A stretch of DNA of 64,000 nucleotides. Origin: an uncultured Pirellulaceae bacterium (GTDB lineage Bacteria > Planctomycetota > Planctomycetia > Pirellulales > Pirellulaceae). The translations under genes were made by a program, and so were the position numbers. Under the pieces are notes generated by a model. The model searched no databases and was not told the DNA's origin. It saw nothing but the letters and a program-made list of their open reading frames with translations. Positions 51,776 through 61,579 of the stretch are shown here, one piece after another; the stretch's first letter is position 1, and each line of letters opens with the position of its first letter. The DNA lies in NCBI GenBank assembly GCA_938083195.1, contig CALKCK010000018.1, positions 124,001 through 188,000 on the forward strand, written 5' to 3'.

Positions 51776-54217
51776 GTGAATAGCGGACGTTTCCTGACTT
51801 TTCTTTTGTTTTCATCAGCGTTCATGATGACTGCGGTAATTCTGCAAAATTACCTCATGCCCGAGCCACAAGAAAATGCTGCCCAACAGGTTGAAGGGGG
51901 CGATGGGGTTCCTCCAGCCGAAAATACTGAGGGGGCTACACAAACCGATGTGGTCGCGGCTCCAGGGGAAGCGGAGGAAGATCTGCCGGGTGATGAATCC
52001 GAAGCTAAGACGAAAACAGTTGCAGCGCCGACGCGAATTTTCTCGGACGAATTTGTCACGATGGGTTCCCTCAATCCTGACGGTCTGGATCGTTATTTGG
52101 TCACAATTAACAAACGCGGCGGAACGATTTCTCGCGTTGAGTTGAACGTCCGCGATTCTAACGGGCGCTACACTTATCGCGATCTCATTTGGGAAGGCGG
52201 CTACATTGGTTGTCTTGACCCAGTCGACACAACTGACGGCGTTCGCGTTCGATCCGTTGGCGATGGTACGCCTGCTGCGGTAGCTGGAGTAATGGTTGGG
52301 GATTTGATTCTGTCGGTTGACGAGGAGCCAATTACTTCAGCAGATGATTTTGAAGATTATTTAGAAAATAGAACCAAGCCGGGTAGTTTGGTCAAAATTA
52401 CGGTGAAGCGAAACGGCACTGAGAAGCAATTCGAAATTGGTCTCACGGAAAAGCCAATTCAGGTCATTCGACCCGAGCCAGGATTGGTGGATGATCAATA
52501 CGATTTCCCTGAATCATTTATTTTGTCGCTTGTGAAGCCGATGGCAATTGACGAAGCCTGGCCAGAGCTAGATGGCGATATGAGAGATGCCAACTGGGAA
52601 GTTTCCAAGCTCACAGAGAATTTAGTTGAACTTAAATTTGAACTCTCGGAAGCCAAGCTAAATGAGCTTGGTTTTCAAGGACCGATCACTGTATTTAAAC
52701 GTTATAAGATGCCGGAGGTGCCTGTTGACGCACCGGCTGATTTGACCAGTCGGACATTTCATCTAAATCTTGAAGTTGAAATTAAAAATGGGTCGAATCA
52801 AGCACAGCAACTAGCGTACAAAATGGATGGTCCAACAGGGCTGACGGCTGAAACGTGGTGGTATGCCAATAAGATTCACGGTCGGCAGACGGCGATTGGG
52901 TACATTGCCGGTGCTCGCGATGTTGTTGGTGCAAATGGAGTAAATTCATATGTGTTTTACGGGTGCCCGGAAATTGTCAAGGGAGCCCAAAAGACAAATA
53001 TAAACGTTGATTTTATCTGCGACCCTGGGTCCAATGACGCGCGGAACCGAGAGCTCAAATGGGTCGGCGTTGATTCGCATTACTTCAATGTCTCCATGAT
53101 CCCCAACGTCGAGGCTGGCGAGCCTTTTATGACCAATAGCGTGTGGGCATACGTCAACAGCCAACGGGGCAAGCTTCCAGAAATTCCTAAGAACGCACGG
53201 TTGCAAAAGCTCGTGGATTGCACTTTTCAAATGGTTGCTCCAGCGGACCTTGCTCCTGGCGGTAGTCTGATCAAGTCATTTGATGTCTTCATTGGCCCCA
53301 AAGATCCTGTTGTTCTGAAGCAGTACGGGCTAGGTGATGTGCGGACCTTTGGCTGGTTCTCATGGTGCTCGATCGTACTACTCAAAGTTCTGCATTTCTT
53401 TTATCTGCTAACTTTCAAAACGAGTTATGGTCTTGCCATTATTTTGCTGACGGTTCTCGTGCGAAGTTTGATGATTCCGTTGTCTCGCAAGGCTGCGTTG
53501 AATGCTCAGATGATGCAGCATCTTCAGCCTCAAATGAAAGAGATTGCCGACAAGTACAAAGATGACATGGAGAAGCGGTCAGCGGCCCAGCGTGAGCTGT
53601 ATCAAAAATATAAGTTCAACCCGTTCGGTGGCTGTTTCATGATGTTCTTTCAGTTGCCTGTGTTTTACGGGCTCTATAAAGCCTTGAACGTAGATATTGC
53701 GCTACGCGATCAACCGCTCATTCCCGGGATGCAATGGTGTAGTAATCTCGCGGCACCGGACCAATTGTTTTATTGGGAAAATTGGATGCCGGCAGTGTTG
53801 GCCGCGCCGACTGGTTGGCTAGGGCCGTACTTTAATATCCTGCCGATCTTGACCATGATTTTGTTCATCGCTCAGCAGAAATTATTTACACCGCCGCCGA
53901 CCGACGATCAGCAAAAGATGATGCAGAAGATGATGACCTTTATGATGGTCTTCATGGGAGTTATGTTCTTTAAAGTTGCCGCAGGATTGTGTATTTACTT
54001 TATTACGTCCAGCCTTTGGGGAATCATTGAGAGAAAATTGCTTCCCAAGCCTGTCTTGGATACCGACAAACTTGTTTTAGACGGTGGCAGTACACGCGCT
54101 TCGAGAAAGCAATTAAAGGTCGAGGCGGCAAAGACAGAAAAGCGTGATACTGAGGCCGAAGCGCGTCGGATGAGAAATGCCGAGCGAAAGAAAAAGCTGA
54201 AGCAACGCGGTAACTGA
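51776..54217 (+). CDS. yidC: Membrane protein insertase YidC with an inserted PDZ domain
   Basis: Inserts and folds inner-membrane proteins alone or with SecYEG. It has an N-terminal membrane helix (about 5-25), an acidic linker (25-75) and a large periplasmic P1-type domain (about 80-530). The C-terminal Oxa1/YidC domain (about 538-755) has five membrane segments, including KTSYGLAIILLTVLVRSLMIPLSRKAALNAQMMQ and FKVAAGLCIYFITSSLWGIIERKLL. Its functional Arg is in VLVRSLM. A PDZ-like domain is inserted early in P1 (about 145-230, GDGTPAAVAGVMVGDLILSVDEEPITSADDFEDYL). It has 813 residues against about 550 in E. coli. GTG 51776 is the start. mnmE follows 3 bases after the stop. Confidence 0.93.
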   Translation: MNSGRFLTFLLFSSAFMMTAVILQNYLMPEPQENAAQQVEGGDGVPPAENTEGATQTDVVAAPGEAEEDLPGDESEAKTKTVAAPTRIFSDEFVTMGSLNPDGLDRYLVTINKRGGTISRVELNVRDSNGRYTYRDLIWEGGYIGCLDPVDTTDGVRVRSVGDGTPAAVAGVMVGDLILSVDEEPITSADDFEDYLENRTKPGSLVKITVKRNGTEKQFEIGLTEKPIQVIRPEPGLVDDQYDFPESFILSLVKPMAIDEAWPELDGDMRDANWEVSKLTENLVELKFELSEAKLNELGFQGPITVFKRYKMPEVPVDAPADLTSRTFHLNLEVEIKNGSNQAQQLAYKMDGPTGLTAETWWYANKIHGRQTAIGYIAGARDVVGANGVNSYVFYGCPEIVKGAQKTNINVDFICDPGSNDARNRELKWVGVDSHYFNVSMIPNVEAGEPFMTNSVWAYVNSQRGKLPEIPKNARLQKLVDCTFQMVAPADLAPGGSLIKSFDVFIGPKDPVVLKQYGLGDVRTFGWFSWCSIVLLKVLHFFYLLTFKTSYGLAIILLTVLVRSLMIPLSRKAALNAQMMQHLQPQMKEIADKYKDDMEKRSAAQRELYQKYKFNPFGGCFMMFFQLPVFYGLYKALNVDIALRDQPLIPGMQWCSNLAAPDQLFYWENWMPAVLAAPTGWLGPYFNILPILTMILFIAQQKLFTPPPTDDQQKMMQKMMTFMMVFMGVMFFKVAAGLCIYFITSSLWGIIERKLLPKPVLDTDKLVLDGGSTRASRKQLKVEAAKTEKRDTEAEARRMRNAERKKKLKQRGN

Positions 54218-54220
54218 GTC

Positions 54221-55624
54221 ATGGTTTCGCTAGATGTTGATGATACGATTGCAGCGATCGCCTCGGCGCCAGGCTCAGGGTTGAGGGGGATTGTGCGCGT
54301 CAGTGGCCCGCGAACTTTGGCTTTAGTGGAAACGCTATTTGAGAATTGCGATTTGCGCGGGTTCCCCAATCGAATACGGCCTTCATCGACGCGTGGCCAA
54401 ATTGAGATCGACGAAGGTCTCAAGGTGGATATCGATTTGTATCTTTGGCCGACGAAGCGGAGTTACACTCGGCAACCGACTGCTGAGTTCCATTTGATCG
54501 GTTCCCGCCCCGTGCTTGAAATGGTTTTGAACAAAATTTGTGGCGGTGGTGCTAGGCTCGCGCGGCCGGGTGAGTTTACGTTGCGAGCGTTTCTTTCGGG
54601 GCGAATTGACCTCACCCAAGCCGAGGCGGTTTTAGCCGTTATTGATTCCTCGGGTGAACAGCAACTTGATACCGCCCTCCGGCAAATGGCAGGAGGTCTT
54701 GCGGGGCCTTTGGGTTCGATTCGTGATGACTTGATGGGGACGCTTGCAGAATTGGAAGCGGGTTTAGATTTCGTCGAGGAAGACATTGAATTTATCACGC
54801 GTCCTCAATTGCTTAAGCAACTCGAAAGTGCGGGACAAAAATTAGAGACAATTCAAAAGCAAATAAGTCTCCGTGATCGAGGAACGGAGGCCTCCCGCGT
54901 GGTTTTGTGGGGGGAGCCGAATTCAGGTAAGAGCAGTTTATTCAATGCGTTGCTTGGAACTCAGCAATCGATCGTGACTGAAGTTGCAGGTACAACGACG
55001 GACTTTTTGGTGGGTGAACTTGTTTTGAAGTCAATGAAACTTGACCTAGTTGACACCGCTGGTGCTGAGGAGCGGTCAGAATACGTTTCGTCTCAGGCCC
55101 AGCAGCATCGAATTGAACAGCAAGAGCAGGCGGATGCACGTTTGTTTTGTATTGATAGCCTCCGGGAAACAACTCCATGGGAGAAACAGCAGTTGTCTAA
55201 TTTGACGACCGCATGTGTTGTTGTTTTGACGAAAATCGATCTGCACTCTTCAAAGTCCACGCGATTAACAGACCTGTCCCAGCAGATTCGGGACGTTGGA
55301 TTCGATGGCCCATTGGTGGCCACGAGTAGTGAATCTGGTGTTGGATTAGAGTCGCTTGGAGAGGAGATATCTTTGGCTGTCATTAATTCTCAATCGACGG
55401 ATCAATCCATTGTTGGGACAACCGTGTTAAGAGCATCGGAAAGCCTGCGAGATGCTTCGGCGGCGGTGGGGCACGCGAAAAATGCCGTCATTCATCAGTT
55501 GGGGGATGAGTTGGTCGCGTCGGAGATTCGGCGATCATTAGAAGCCCTGGGGCAAGTGGTGGGGGCAATTTATACCGACGATATTCTCGATTTAGTTTTC
55601 GGTAGATTTTGTATCGGTAAGTAA
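54221..55624 (+). CDS. mnmE: tRNA modification GTPase MnmE
   Basis: With MnmG it makes the 5-carboxymethylaminomethyl group at wobble U34. The N-terminal tetrahydrofolate domain begins DTIAAIASAPGSGLRGIVRVSGP. The helical domain has GEFTLRAFLSGRIDLTQAEAV. The G domain follows with G1 GEPNSGKSS (about 230-238), G2 VTEVAGTTTDFLVGE, G3 DTAG and G4 LTKID. The C-terminal catalytic Cys motif FCIGK is intact. It has 467 residues, normal length. It starts 3 bases after yidC, the common yidC-mnmE arrangement. Its target tRNA set includes tRNA-Glu(UUC), the anticodon of the odd tRNA in this window. Confidence 0.96.
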   Translation: MVSLDVDDTIAAIASAPGSGLRGIVRVSGPRTLALVETLFENCDLRGFPNRIRPSSTRGQIEIDEGLKVDIDLYLWPTKRSYTRQPTAEFHLIGSRPVLEMVLNKICGGGARLARPGEFTLRAFLSGRIDLTQAEAVLAVIDSSGEQQLDTALRQMAGGLAGPLGSIRDDLMGTLAELEAGLDFVEEDIEFITRPQLLKQLESAGQKLETIQKQISLRDRGTEASRVVLWGEPNSGKSSLFNALLGTQQSIVTEVAGTTTDFLVGELVLKSMKLDLVDTAGAEERSEYVSSQAQQHRIEQQEQADARLFCIDSLRETTPWEKQQLSNLTTACVVVLTKIDLHSSKSTRLTDLSQQIRDVGFDGPLVATSSESGVGLESLGEEISLAVINSQSTDQSIVGTTVLRASESLRDASAAVGHAKNAVIHQLGDELVASEIRRSLEALGQVVGAIYTDDILDLVFGRFCIGK

Positions 55625-55747
55625 CTTCGAGTTGCGTTGTCTGCCGGTTGGCGGATAACTCCCAAAATCCGAGAACTCGTTTGCGTTTACGAGGTTTTCG
55701 ATCTAGCCTAAAACGTATCGTCTGTCTGTCTTTTGAAATTTCCATCC

Positions 55748-57184
55748 ATGAAATCATCGTTTTCTGTTGCCGCTTCTATCATCCTGGCGTGTCTGTTTTG
55801 GTCCGTTCCAGTTGGCGGTCAGGAGGTCGGGGATCGCGTTGTTGCGACTGCAAACTTTGCAACGAAATATAAAAAAGAAGACGTGGGTAAGGTTTTTGAA
55901 GGAGGGATTCACACCATTTCCCGAGTCGATGGAAAGTGGTGCATGCTCGATAGCATCGAAGGTTGGCTGCCGCTGCAGTATTTGATGGATCTCTCGGATG
56001 CGAAGGAATATTTCTCAAAAAGGATCGAGGTGAACGGGCAAGATTCCATCGCCTACGCCCATCGGGGAATGGTTTCCCGCGAATCAGGTGACTTGGTCTC
56101 CGCATTTACTGATTTGGATCGTTCGTTGGCAATCAATCGCAACAATCCAGTGGTTTGGATGAACCGTGGCGTGGTGTTGCAAGCTCAAGGTAAATTTCTT
56201 CTCGCCGCGCGGGATTTTAATGAAGCGATTCGCATCAACCCAAAGTTAGCAAATGCCCATTTTAATATCGGTTTGGCATTTTATGCACTGAGCGATTTTG
56301 AGCAGTCGATTGCGGGTTACGATAAAGCGATTGAACTAAAGGGGAATGATCCGATCTGGTTCGTCAGTCGCGGAAGTGCCAAGTTGAATGCTGGAGATTT
56401 TCCGGGAGCGGAAAAGGATTATCGAAGCGCCCTCCAACTGAACCCGCGGCTCTCCGATGCTTACGTTGGTTTGTGCAACTTAGCTTTATTACGGAATGAT
56501 TTTGAGACAGCTTTTAAAGATGCTGAAAAATCTGTTAACCTCCAGCCAAAAAATACGATGGCTTTGAACGCGCGTGGTTGGATTCTCTTCAAACAAGGGA
56601 AGATTAAAGAGGCAATCAGCGATTTTGATCGTGCGCTCGAGTACGCCCCAGAATTCCCACTGGCTTATGCTAATCGTGGCGTTTGTTACGTGAAGCAGAA
56701 TGATTTTTCAAAGGCAGTTGCCGATCACACGCGGCATCTTGAATTAGATCCCGAGAGTGCCGTGGCCTATTCCAATCGAGCCGTTGCTTGGCTGGGAATG
56801 GGAGATTATCAAAAAACGGAAGACGACTTTAAATCGGCTGAAAAATTGGCTCCAGAACTTGACGAAGCCTTGAACGGGTATGCCTGGTTTTTGGCGACCT
56901 GCCCTGACGGGGCGTTTCGCAATGGGAAGCTTGCGATTGAGAAAGCAAAAAAGGCTTGTGCTCTGACCAGTTATCGCGATTGGTATCAGCTCGACACCTT
57001 GGCTGCGGCGTTTGCTGAAACGGGGGATTTTGAATCTGCCGTGAAATGGGCCAAGCTGGCCCTTGAAATTGCTCCCGCCGCGAAAAAGAGTATTTGCCAA
57101 CAGCAGTTACAGCGATTCGAAAAGAACGAACCGTTCCGAAGCCAGGTTGGTAAAAATGCGGAAGAAGGAATTCTCGGGCGCTAG
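55748..57184 (+). CDS. Secreted SH3-like and tetratricopeptide-repeat protein
   Basis: A 478-residue protein with a signal peptide (about 1-25, cleavage after VGG). An SH3-like segment (about 28-80, VGDRVVATANFATKYKKEDVGKVFEGGIHTISRVDGKWCMLD) and a helical array of about nine TPRs (about 85-450) follow. Repeats such as AHRGMVSRESGDLVSAFTDLDRSLAINRNN and ARGWILFKQGKIKEAISDFDRALEYAPEFPLAYANRG are clear. TPRs mediate protein-protein contacts. No catalytic domain is seen. ATG 55748 is chosen over a TTG 15 bases earlier. It follows mnmE on the same strand by 123 bases. Confidence 0.82.
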   Translation: MKSSFSVAASIILACLFWSVPVGGQEVGDRVVATANFATKYKKEDVGKVFEGGIHTISRVDGKWCMLDSIEGWLPLQYLMDLSDAKEYFSKRIEVNGQDSIAYAHRGMVSRESGDLVSAFTDLDRSLAINRNNPVVWMNRGVVLQAQGKFLLAARDFNEAIRINPKLANAHFNIGLAFYALSDFEQSIAGYDKAIELKGNDPIWFVSRGSAKLNAGDFPGAEKDYRSALQLNPRLSDAYVGLCNLALLRNDFETAFKDAEKSVNLQPKNTMALNARGWILFKQGKIKEAISDFDRALEYAPEFPLAYANRGVCYVKQNDFSKAVADHTRHLELDPESAVAYSNRAVAWLGMGDYQKTEDDFKSAEKLAPELDEALNGYAWFLATCPDGAFRNGKLAIEKAKKACALTSYRDWYQLDTLAAAFAETGDFESAVKWAKLALEIAPAAKKSICQQQLQRFEKNEPFRSQVGKNAEEGILGR

Positions 57185-57256
57185 ATTGAGCGGTTAATTC
57201 TTCGGTTTGGCCGCACTGATTTCACAGCTTGAGAAATGCCCGGCATTCCTTACATT

Positions 57257-58675
57257 CTAGAGAATTCCGCCCGGTGTATATTGGGTAGCTTCGGGAAACT
57301 TCTCGAGGTAAGCATCCACTTTTTCGGCAAATTGTTGAACTTGTTGCCGGGCTGCTCCAACGTTGTTGCGTCCGTTTTCAAGAATCTCGCGGAGCGTTGC
57401 CTCGTCAAGTTTTAGACGCTCGTCGTTGGCAAGACGGGAGAGAAGATCGTTTTGTGAAATAGTTCCTTCGCGTAAGTCATTAACCGTCGCGACGGCATGT
57501 TGCTTAATTGCGTGATGTGCCGTTTCGCGACCAACTCCCGCTTTGACCGCTTCCATCATGATTGTTGTTGTCAGCAGGAATGGAAGGTAATGGTTGTTTT
57601 CTTTTTCGATAACGGCGGGGTAGGCGTCCATCTGCCCAAGAATGGTCAGAAAGGTTTCAAACAATCCGTCAATCGCAAAGAACGCATCGGGTAACATCAC
57701 TCGTCTAACGACGGAACAGGAGACATCTCCTTCGTTCCATTGGTCACCCGCAAGGCCAGCGGCCATGGTTTGGTAACCTTTGAGGATCGTGTGAAATCCA
57801 TTGACCCTCTCGCTGGAGCGAGAATTCATCTTGTGGGGCATGGCGCTGGATCCGGTTTGCCCCTTAGCAAATCCTTCGCTTGCGGTTTCGTGACCTGCCA
57901 TTAATCGGAGTGTTTTGCAGAGTGACGACGGGCCGCTGGCAAGTTCAGTCAGGCAATTGACGGTGCGGAGATCGAGGCTACGTGGATAAACTTGTCCAAC
58001 ATTTTCAAATCTTTGTGGAATTCCTAAATGCTCGACCACCAGCAATTCAAGTTGATTTGATTTCTCATAGTTCCCATTGAACAAACTTAACTGATCCATC
58101 TGGGTTCCAACCGCACCTTTGAGTCCGCGAACAGGGTAATTCTCAAGGAGCGATTCCAGTGACCTAAGTCCAATTAGTAATTCTTCGCCGAACATGGCGA
58201 GTCGTTTCCCGAAAGTCGTTGGTTGGGCAGCGACATTATGAGTTCGAGCAGTGATGAAGAGGTCTTGCCACTTGGCCGCGGCTCCACGGAGTTGGGCAAG
58301 CGCGGCAATGGTTCTTGTTTGAATGATTTGAAGAGAGCGATAAACTTGAAGCTGTTCTACATTTTCGGTCAGATCACGTGAGGTCATGCCTTTGTGGATG
58401 TGTTGATGTCCCGCTAGGTCGCAAAATTCTTCGATTCTTGCTTTTACATCGTGGCGTGTAACCCGCTCCCGCTCCATAATAGATTCGAGATTGACTTGAT
58501 CTTTGACCGCCTGGTACGCCGAAATCGCTTCATCGGAGATATCCAGTCCCAGTTGTTTTTGAGCAATCATCACGGCGATCCAAAGTTCGCGTTCCAGTAC
58601 CACCCTGCCCTCCGCGGACCAAATGGACTTAATTTCAGAGGATGCATAACGCTCAGCGAGAATATTTGGGATCAT
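57257..58675 (-). CDS. purB: Adenylosuccinate lyase
   Basis: Catalyses two fumarate-releasing steps in purine synthesis (SAICAR and adenylosuccinate). It is a 472-residue fumarase/aspartase-superfamily protein. It has the N-terminal substrate-binding region (SEIKSIWSAEGRVVLERELWIAVMIAQ), the His of HKGMTSRDLTENVEQLQ and the middle signature GSSAMPHKMNSRSSERVNGF containing the flexible catalytic loop Ser. A C-terminal domain closes it. ATG 58675 (MIPNILAERYASSEI) is the family-consistent start; an upstream open stretch to 58882 would add 69 unlike residues. It is convergent with the TPR gene. Confidence 0.95.
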   Translation of the reverse strand: MIPNILAERYASSEIKSIWSAEGRVVLERELWIAVMIAQKQLGLDISDEAISAYQAVKDQVNLESIMERERVTRHDVKARIEEFCDLAGHQHIHKGMTSRDLTENVEQLQVYRSLQIIQTRTIAALAQLRGAAAKWQDLFITARTHNVAAQPTTFGKRLAMFGEELLIGLRSLESLLENYPVRGLKGAVGTQMDQLSLFNGNYEKSNQLELLVVEHLGIPQRFENVGQVYPRSLDLRTVNCLTELASGPSSLCKTLRLMAGHETASEGFAKGQTGSSAMPHKMNSRSSERVNGFHTILKGYQTMAAGLAGDQWNEGDVSCSVVRRVMLPDAFFAIDGLFETFLTILGQMDAYPAVIEKENNHYLPFLLTTTIMMEAVKAGVGRETAHHAIKQHAVATVNDLREGTISQNDLLSRLANDERLKLDEATLREILENGRNNVGAARQQVQQFAEKVDAYLEKFPEATQYTPGGIL

Positions 58676-59198
58676 GTTTGACTTGAGAAAGTGGTCGAAT
58701 TGGTGAAACGGTCGCGCTAAAACAAATTGTATCGCACCAATTAATTGACCCAAGGGAGCGTACGGCAACAAATTGCCGGTTTCCTGCTCCGGATCTTCAA
58801 CGTAAGGGTATTCACGTAGGAAATCGTCAGCTCGCCTGCAGCTTTTTACGCAATTTCCCTTTGTTTTACCGACATATTTCAATAACGTTCGTAAAAATCC
58901 AAGACAAGACGGTTTTTACCGATTCTCAGCGGTTTACGAGATGCCATGAGGTTGGATAACATTGTGAGGGTTAGGAAGTCTTGCAAAGGTTTATGAATCA
59001 ATTGTCTTGGTTTGTTAATTCTGACAATTTTGGTCGATACAAATGGGGTACGGCTAAAATGAGGAAAGTTTCCCGACGATTACGGTGAAATTTCTGAATT
59101 TGCCGTTTGCGATCAATTTTCAATTCCGTCCGTTGTATACGTCGTTGCTCCAATTTCCGAAATCTGAAATTGTGCGGCTACTTCGTAAGGAGAGTTCT
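58676..59198. other. Divergent intergenic region between purB and the 785-codon gene
   Basis: About 523 bases. On the minus strand it is open back to 58882 in the purB frame, and on the plus strand from 59085 in the next gene's frame, but neither extension has family support. No hairpin or promoter could be called. Confidence 0.5.
59187..59192 (+). promoter_or_regulatory. Ribosome binding site that sets the start of the 785-codon gene
   Basis: AAGGAG six bases before GTG 59199. It favours that start over a GTG at 59085, which would put 38 non-signal residues before the signal peptide. Confidence 0.65.
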
Positions 59199-61556
59199 GT
59201 GGTCAAACGAGTATTCGTTACCCTCATCTGTTTGAGTCTTGGAGTTTCTTTTGCCGCGCAGACGGCTCTTTGTTTCGCCCAAGAGACTGAGAAACAAACA
59301 GAACCGGCCGTTGCTGTCGAACCGTCCGCGGGCGGCGCGCAGGAAGAAGTCTCTAAGCCTGAAGTAGGCCCAGGTGAGGCAAAGCCCAAGGCTACTAGCG
59401 AGGACGCTCCAAAAACAGAGGATGCTCCTAAGCAAGAAGAAGCCAAAAGGTCTGAACCGGGAGAAAATCCAAAGGCGGATAAGGACGTTAAGTCGGACGA
59501 GGCGAAGCAAGAACCAGCAGAGAATTCCAGTAGCGACAGTAAAAAGGTTGAAAAAAATGAAAGCCCAGCCAAACCCAAAGTAGACGAAAAGCCCGCCAAG
59601 CAGGATCCGAAAATTGAGGCAAAGCCTGTTTCCCGGAGTGAAGAGTTTCTTCCCGCATCAACGAAGTTTTGGATTTCGGTCCCCGATCCGGTCAAGCTCG
59701 AAGAGCAATTCAAGTCAACTCAATTCGGCACACTGGCCAAAGATCCTGCGATCCAGCCATTCATCGATAGCTTGGCAGACCAGATTAAAGACTTGATGAA
59801 CAGGCAGAACGTAAGCTTGGGTCTGAAGATTGACGATATGGATGCGGTTCAGACGGGTGAGATTTGTATCGCCGGTGTCGTGCCTGATGTTACTGGAAAG
59901 CAAATTACCAAAGGGACTCATGGGCTTGTCGTTTTGGTGGATGTTTCCGAAACGGAAGACAAAGCAAAGGCTTTGCAGAAAAAAATCAACGCGATGCTGA
60001 AGGAAAAGGGTGCTGAGGTAACGGAGAAGGAAATCAATGGAGTTCCTACAACCAAAGCAGTTCTGAAACACCAAAAGCCTGTTCGGTTTAGCACCACAAA
60101 CCATCAAGCAGTGGTCAATGGTTGGATGCTGGTATCGGATAACGAAACCATATTTCGGGATGTTCTCGCTCGGCTCAACGCACCTCAGCAGATCCAAAAA
60201 GCGGAGACGCTTGCTTCTCTGAATTCGTTCAAGGGCATCATGAAGCAGACGAACCTTGACGAATTTGATGCCCACTTCCGTTGGTACGTCGATCCATTTG
60301 GGTATATCCAGTTGGCTCAGGCTCTGGAAGACGAACGGCGGGGCGACCTTCAGGCTCGCAATGACTTTTCCAAAGTTCTCAAGGACCAGGGGTTTGGCGC
60401 TTTCAAAGCTATGGGAGGAAATGTTTCGGTAGCCACGGGAGAGCATGAATTACTTCATCGCAGTTTCACTTACGCTCCCCGCGGTCAGAAAATTGATAAC
60501 AGCGATCAGATTTTCAAGATGTTTAATTTCGCCGGCAATTCAAAACCATTGGAACCAGCGAATTGGGTTCCCAAAGAGGCCTCGGCGTTAGTCATTGGAA
60601 ATTGGGATTTCTCAGATGCTCTTGGCAGCGTTGGTGGTTTGTACGACGGCTTCCTGGACGAAGAAGGCGCGTTCAAGCGAACGTTGAATGATTTTAAGGT
60701 CGACCCGGATATGCAGTTGGATATCGTCAAGCTGGTTGGTTTGCTCGATAACCGTTTGACAATCGCCTCCGCTGTTGAGCGACCTATTGCGGAGACTAGC
60801 GAAAGGGTTGTGATCGGTATCCCGGTAAAGGGCGAGCCTGAATTTGTTTTTGAAAGTCTGCGAAGAGCGACCAATGGTCAGGTGATAAGCTTGGGTGGAA
60901 TCAAGGTGATCGAAGTTGATCCCGCAGCGATGGAAGAAGAGTTGCCTGAAGACGGATTATTTATTCCAGGTGATTTCGAAATGGAAGAGGAAGAGGAAGA
61001 GCCGGCGTTTCAGTTGTTTGCCAAAAAGTATTTTGTTGTCCATGGCGGAAATTTATTGATCGCAAATAACAAAGGTTATCTCCGAAAACTTCTCAGTCAG
61101 AAAAAATCGAAACTAGCGAGTGCTCCAGATTACATCGAAGTCAAAACCGCTATCGATAAATTGACCGATGGGTCTGCGGTCTGTTGGCGTCAGTTTGGCC
61201 GAATGGATCTCGCCTTAGAAGCCAACTACGAGATGGTGCGACGCGGTGAGATGGCGTCATCACAGACGGTGCTGGCAAGGGTGGTCAATCAAGTATTTAA
61301 GAAGCAGGCGGAAGACAAGGCGGCTGCAGAAGGAAAAGAACTTGATAATGATGCCGTTCGGAAGCAGAAATTGGACGGATCAAAATTGCCGGAGAATTAT
61401 GAAGTTAGTATCGCGCCGTACTTTGGCCCAATGGGCTGGGTCATGGAAACCCACGATGACGGTTGGCGAATCACTGGTTGCATCATAAAAAAAAAGGCAT
61501 TGACCGAGGTGGTCCAGAAAACAAGTGACAAAGAGAGCGGATCCCAGCAACGTTAG
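59199..61556 (+). CDS. Exported protein with a Lys/Glu/Pro-rich segment, function unknown
   Basis: A 785-residue protein with a clear signal peptide (VFVTLICLSLGVSFAAQTALCFA, cleavage near residue 27). A highly charged Lys/Glu/Pro/Ala-rich low-complexity segment (about 30-145) follows. The rest is a mixed alpha/beta region with internal symmetry (about 150-480 and 480-760), including ASTKFWISVPDPVKLEEQF, LDEFDAHFRWYVDPFGYIQLAQALE and DMQLDIVKLVGLLDNRLTIASAVERP. The arrangement resembles DUF3352-type proteins of unknown function, but I cannot confirm it. An acidic Glu run (MEEEEEEP) is near residue 600. Surface or periplasmic localisation is inferred from the signal. Confidence 0.68.
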   Translation: MVKRVFVTLICLSLGVSFAAQTALCFAQETEKQTEPAVAVEPSAGGAQEEVSKPEVGPGEAKPKATSEDAPKTEDAPKQEEAKRSEPGENPKADKDVKSDEAKQEPAENSSSDSKKVEKNESPAKPKVDEKPAKQDPKIEAKPVSRSEEFLPASTKFWISVPDPVKLEEQFKSTQFGTLAKDPAIQPFIDSLADQIKDLMNRQNVSLGLKIDDMDAVQTGEICIAGVVPDVTGKQITKGTHGLVVLVDVSETEDKAKALQKKINAMLKEKGAEVTEKEINGVPTTKAVLKHQKPVRFSTTNHQAVVNGWMLVSDNETIFRDVLARLNAPQQIQKAETLASLNSFKGIMKQTNLDEFDAHFRWYVDPFGYIQLAQALEDERRGDLQARNDFSKVLKDQGFGAFKAMGGNVSVATGEHELLHRSFTYAPRGQKIDNSDQIFKMFNFAGNSKPLEPANWVPKEASALVIGNWDFSDALGSVGGLYDGFLDEEGAFKRTLNDFKVDPDMQLDIVKLVGLLDNRLTIASAVERPIAETSERVVIGIPVKGEPEFVFESLRRATNGQVISLGGIKVIEVDPAAMEEELPEDGLFIPGDFEMEEEEEEPAFQLFAKKYFVVHGGNLLIANNKGYLRKLLSQKKSKLASAPDYIEVKTAIDKLTDGSAVCWRQFGRMDLALEANYEMVRRGEMASSQTVLARVVNQVFKKQAEDKAAAEGKELDNDAVRKQKLDGSKLPENYEVSIAPYFGPMGWVMETHDDGWRITGCIIKKKALTEVVQKTSDKESGSQQR

Positions 61557-61579
61557 TTGCCGAAAAGAGTGTTGTTGGG

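Noticed and set aside
58676..58882. N-terminal extension of purB
   Set aside because: Family members start at MIPNILAERYAS; the extra 69 residues, with Cys and Arg runs, do not resemble the family.
59715..60446. 243-codon minus-strand frame inside the 785-codon gene
   Set aside because: The forward frame has a signal peptide and a good ribosome binding site; the reverse frame has no support.
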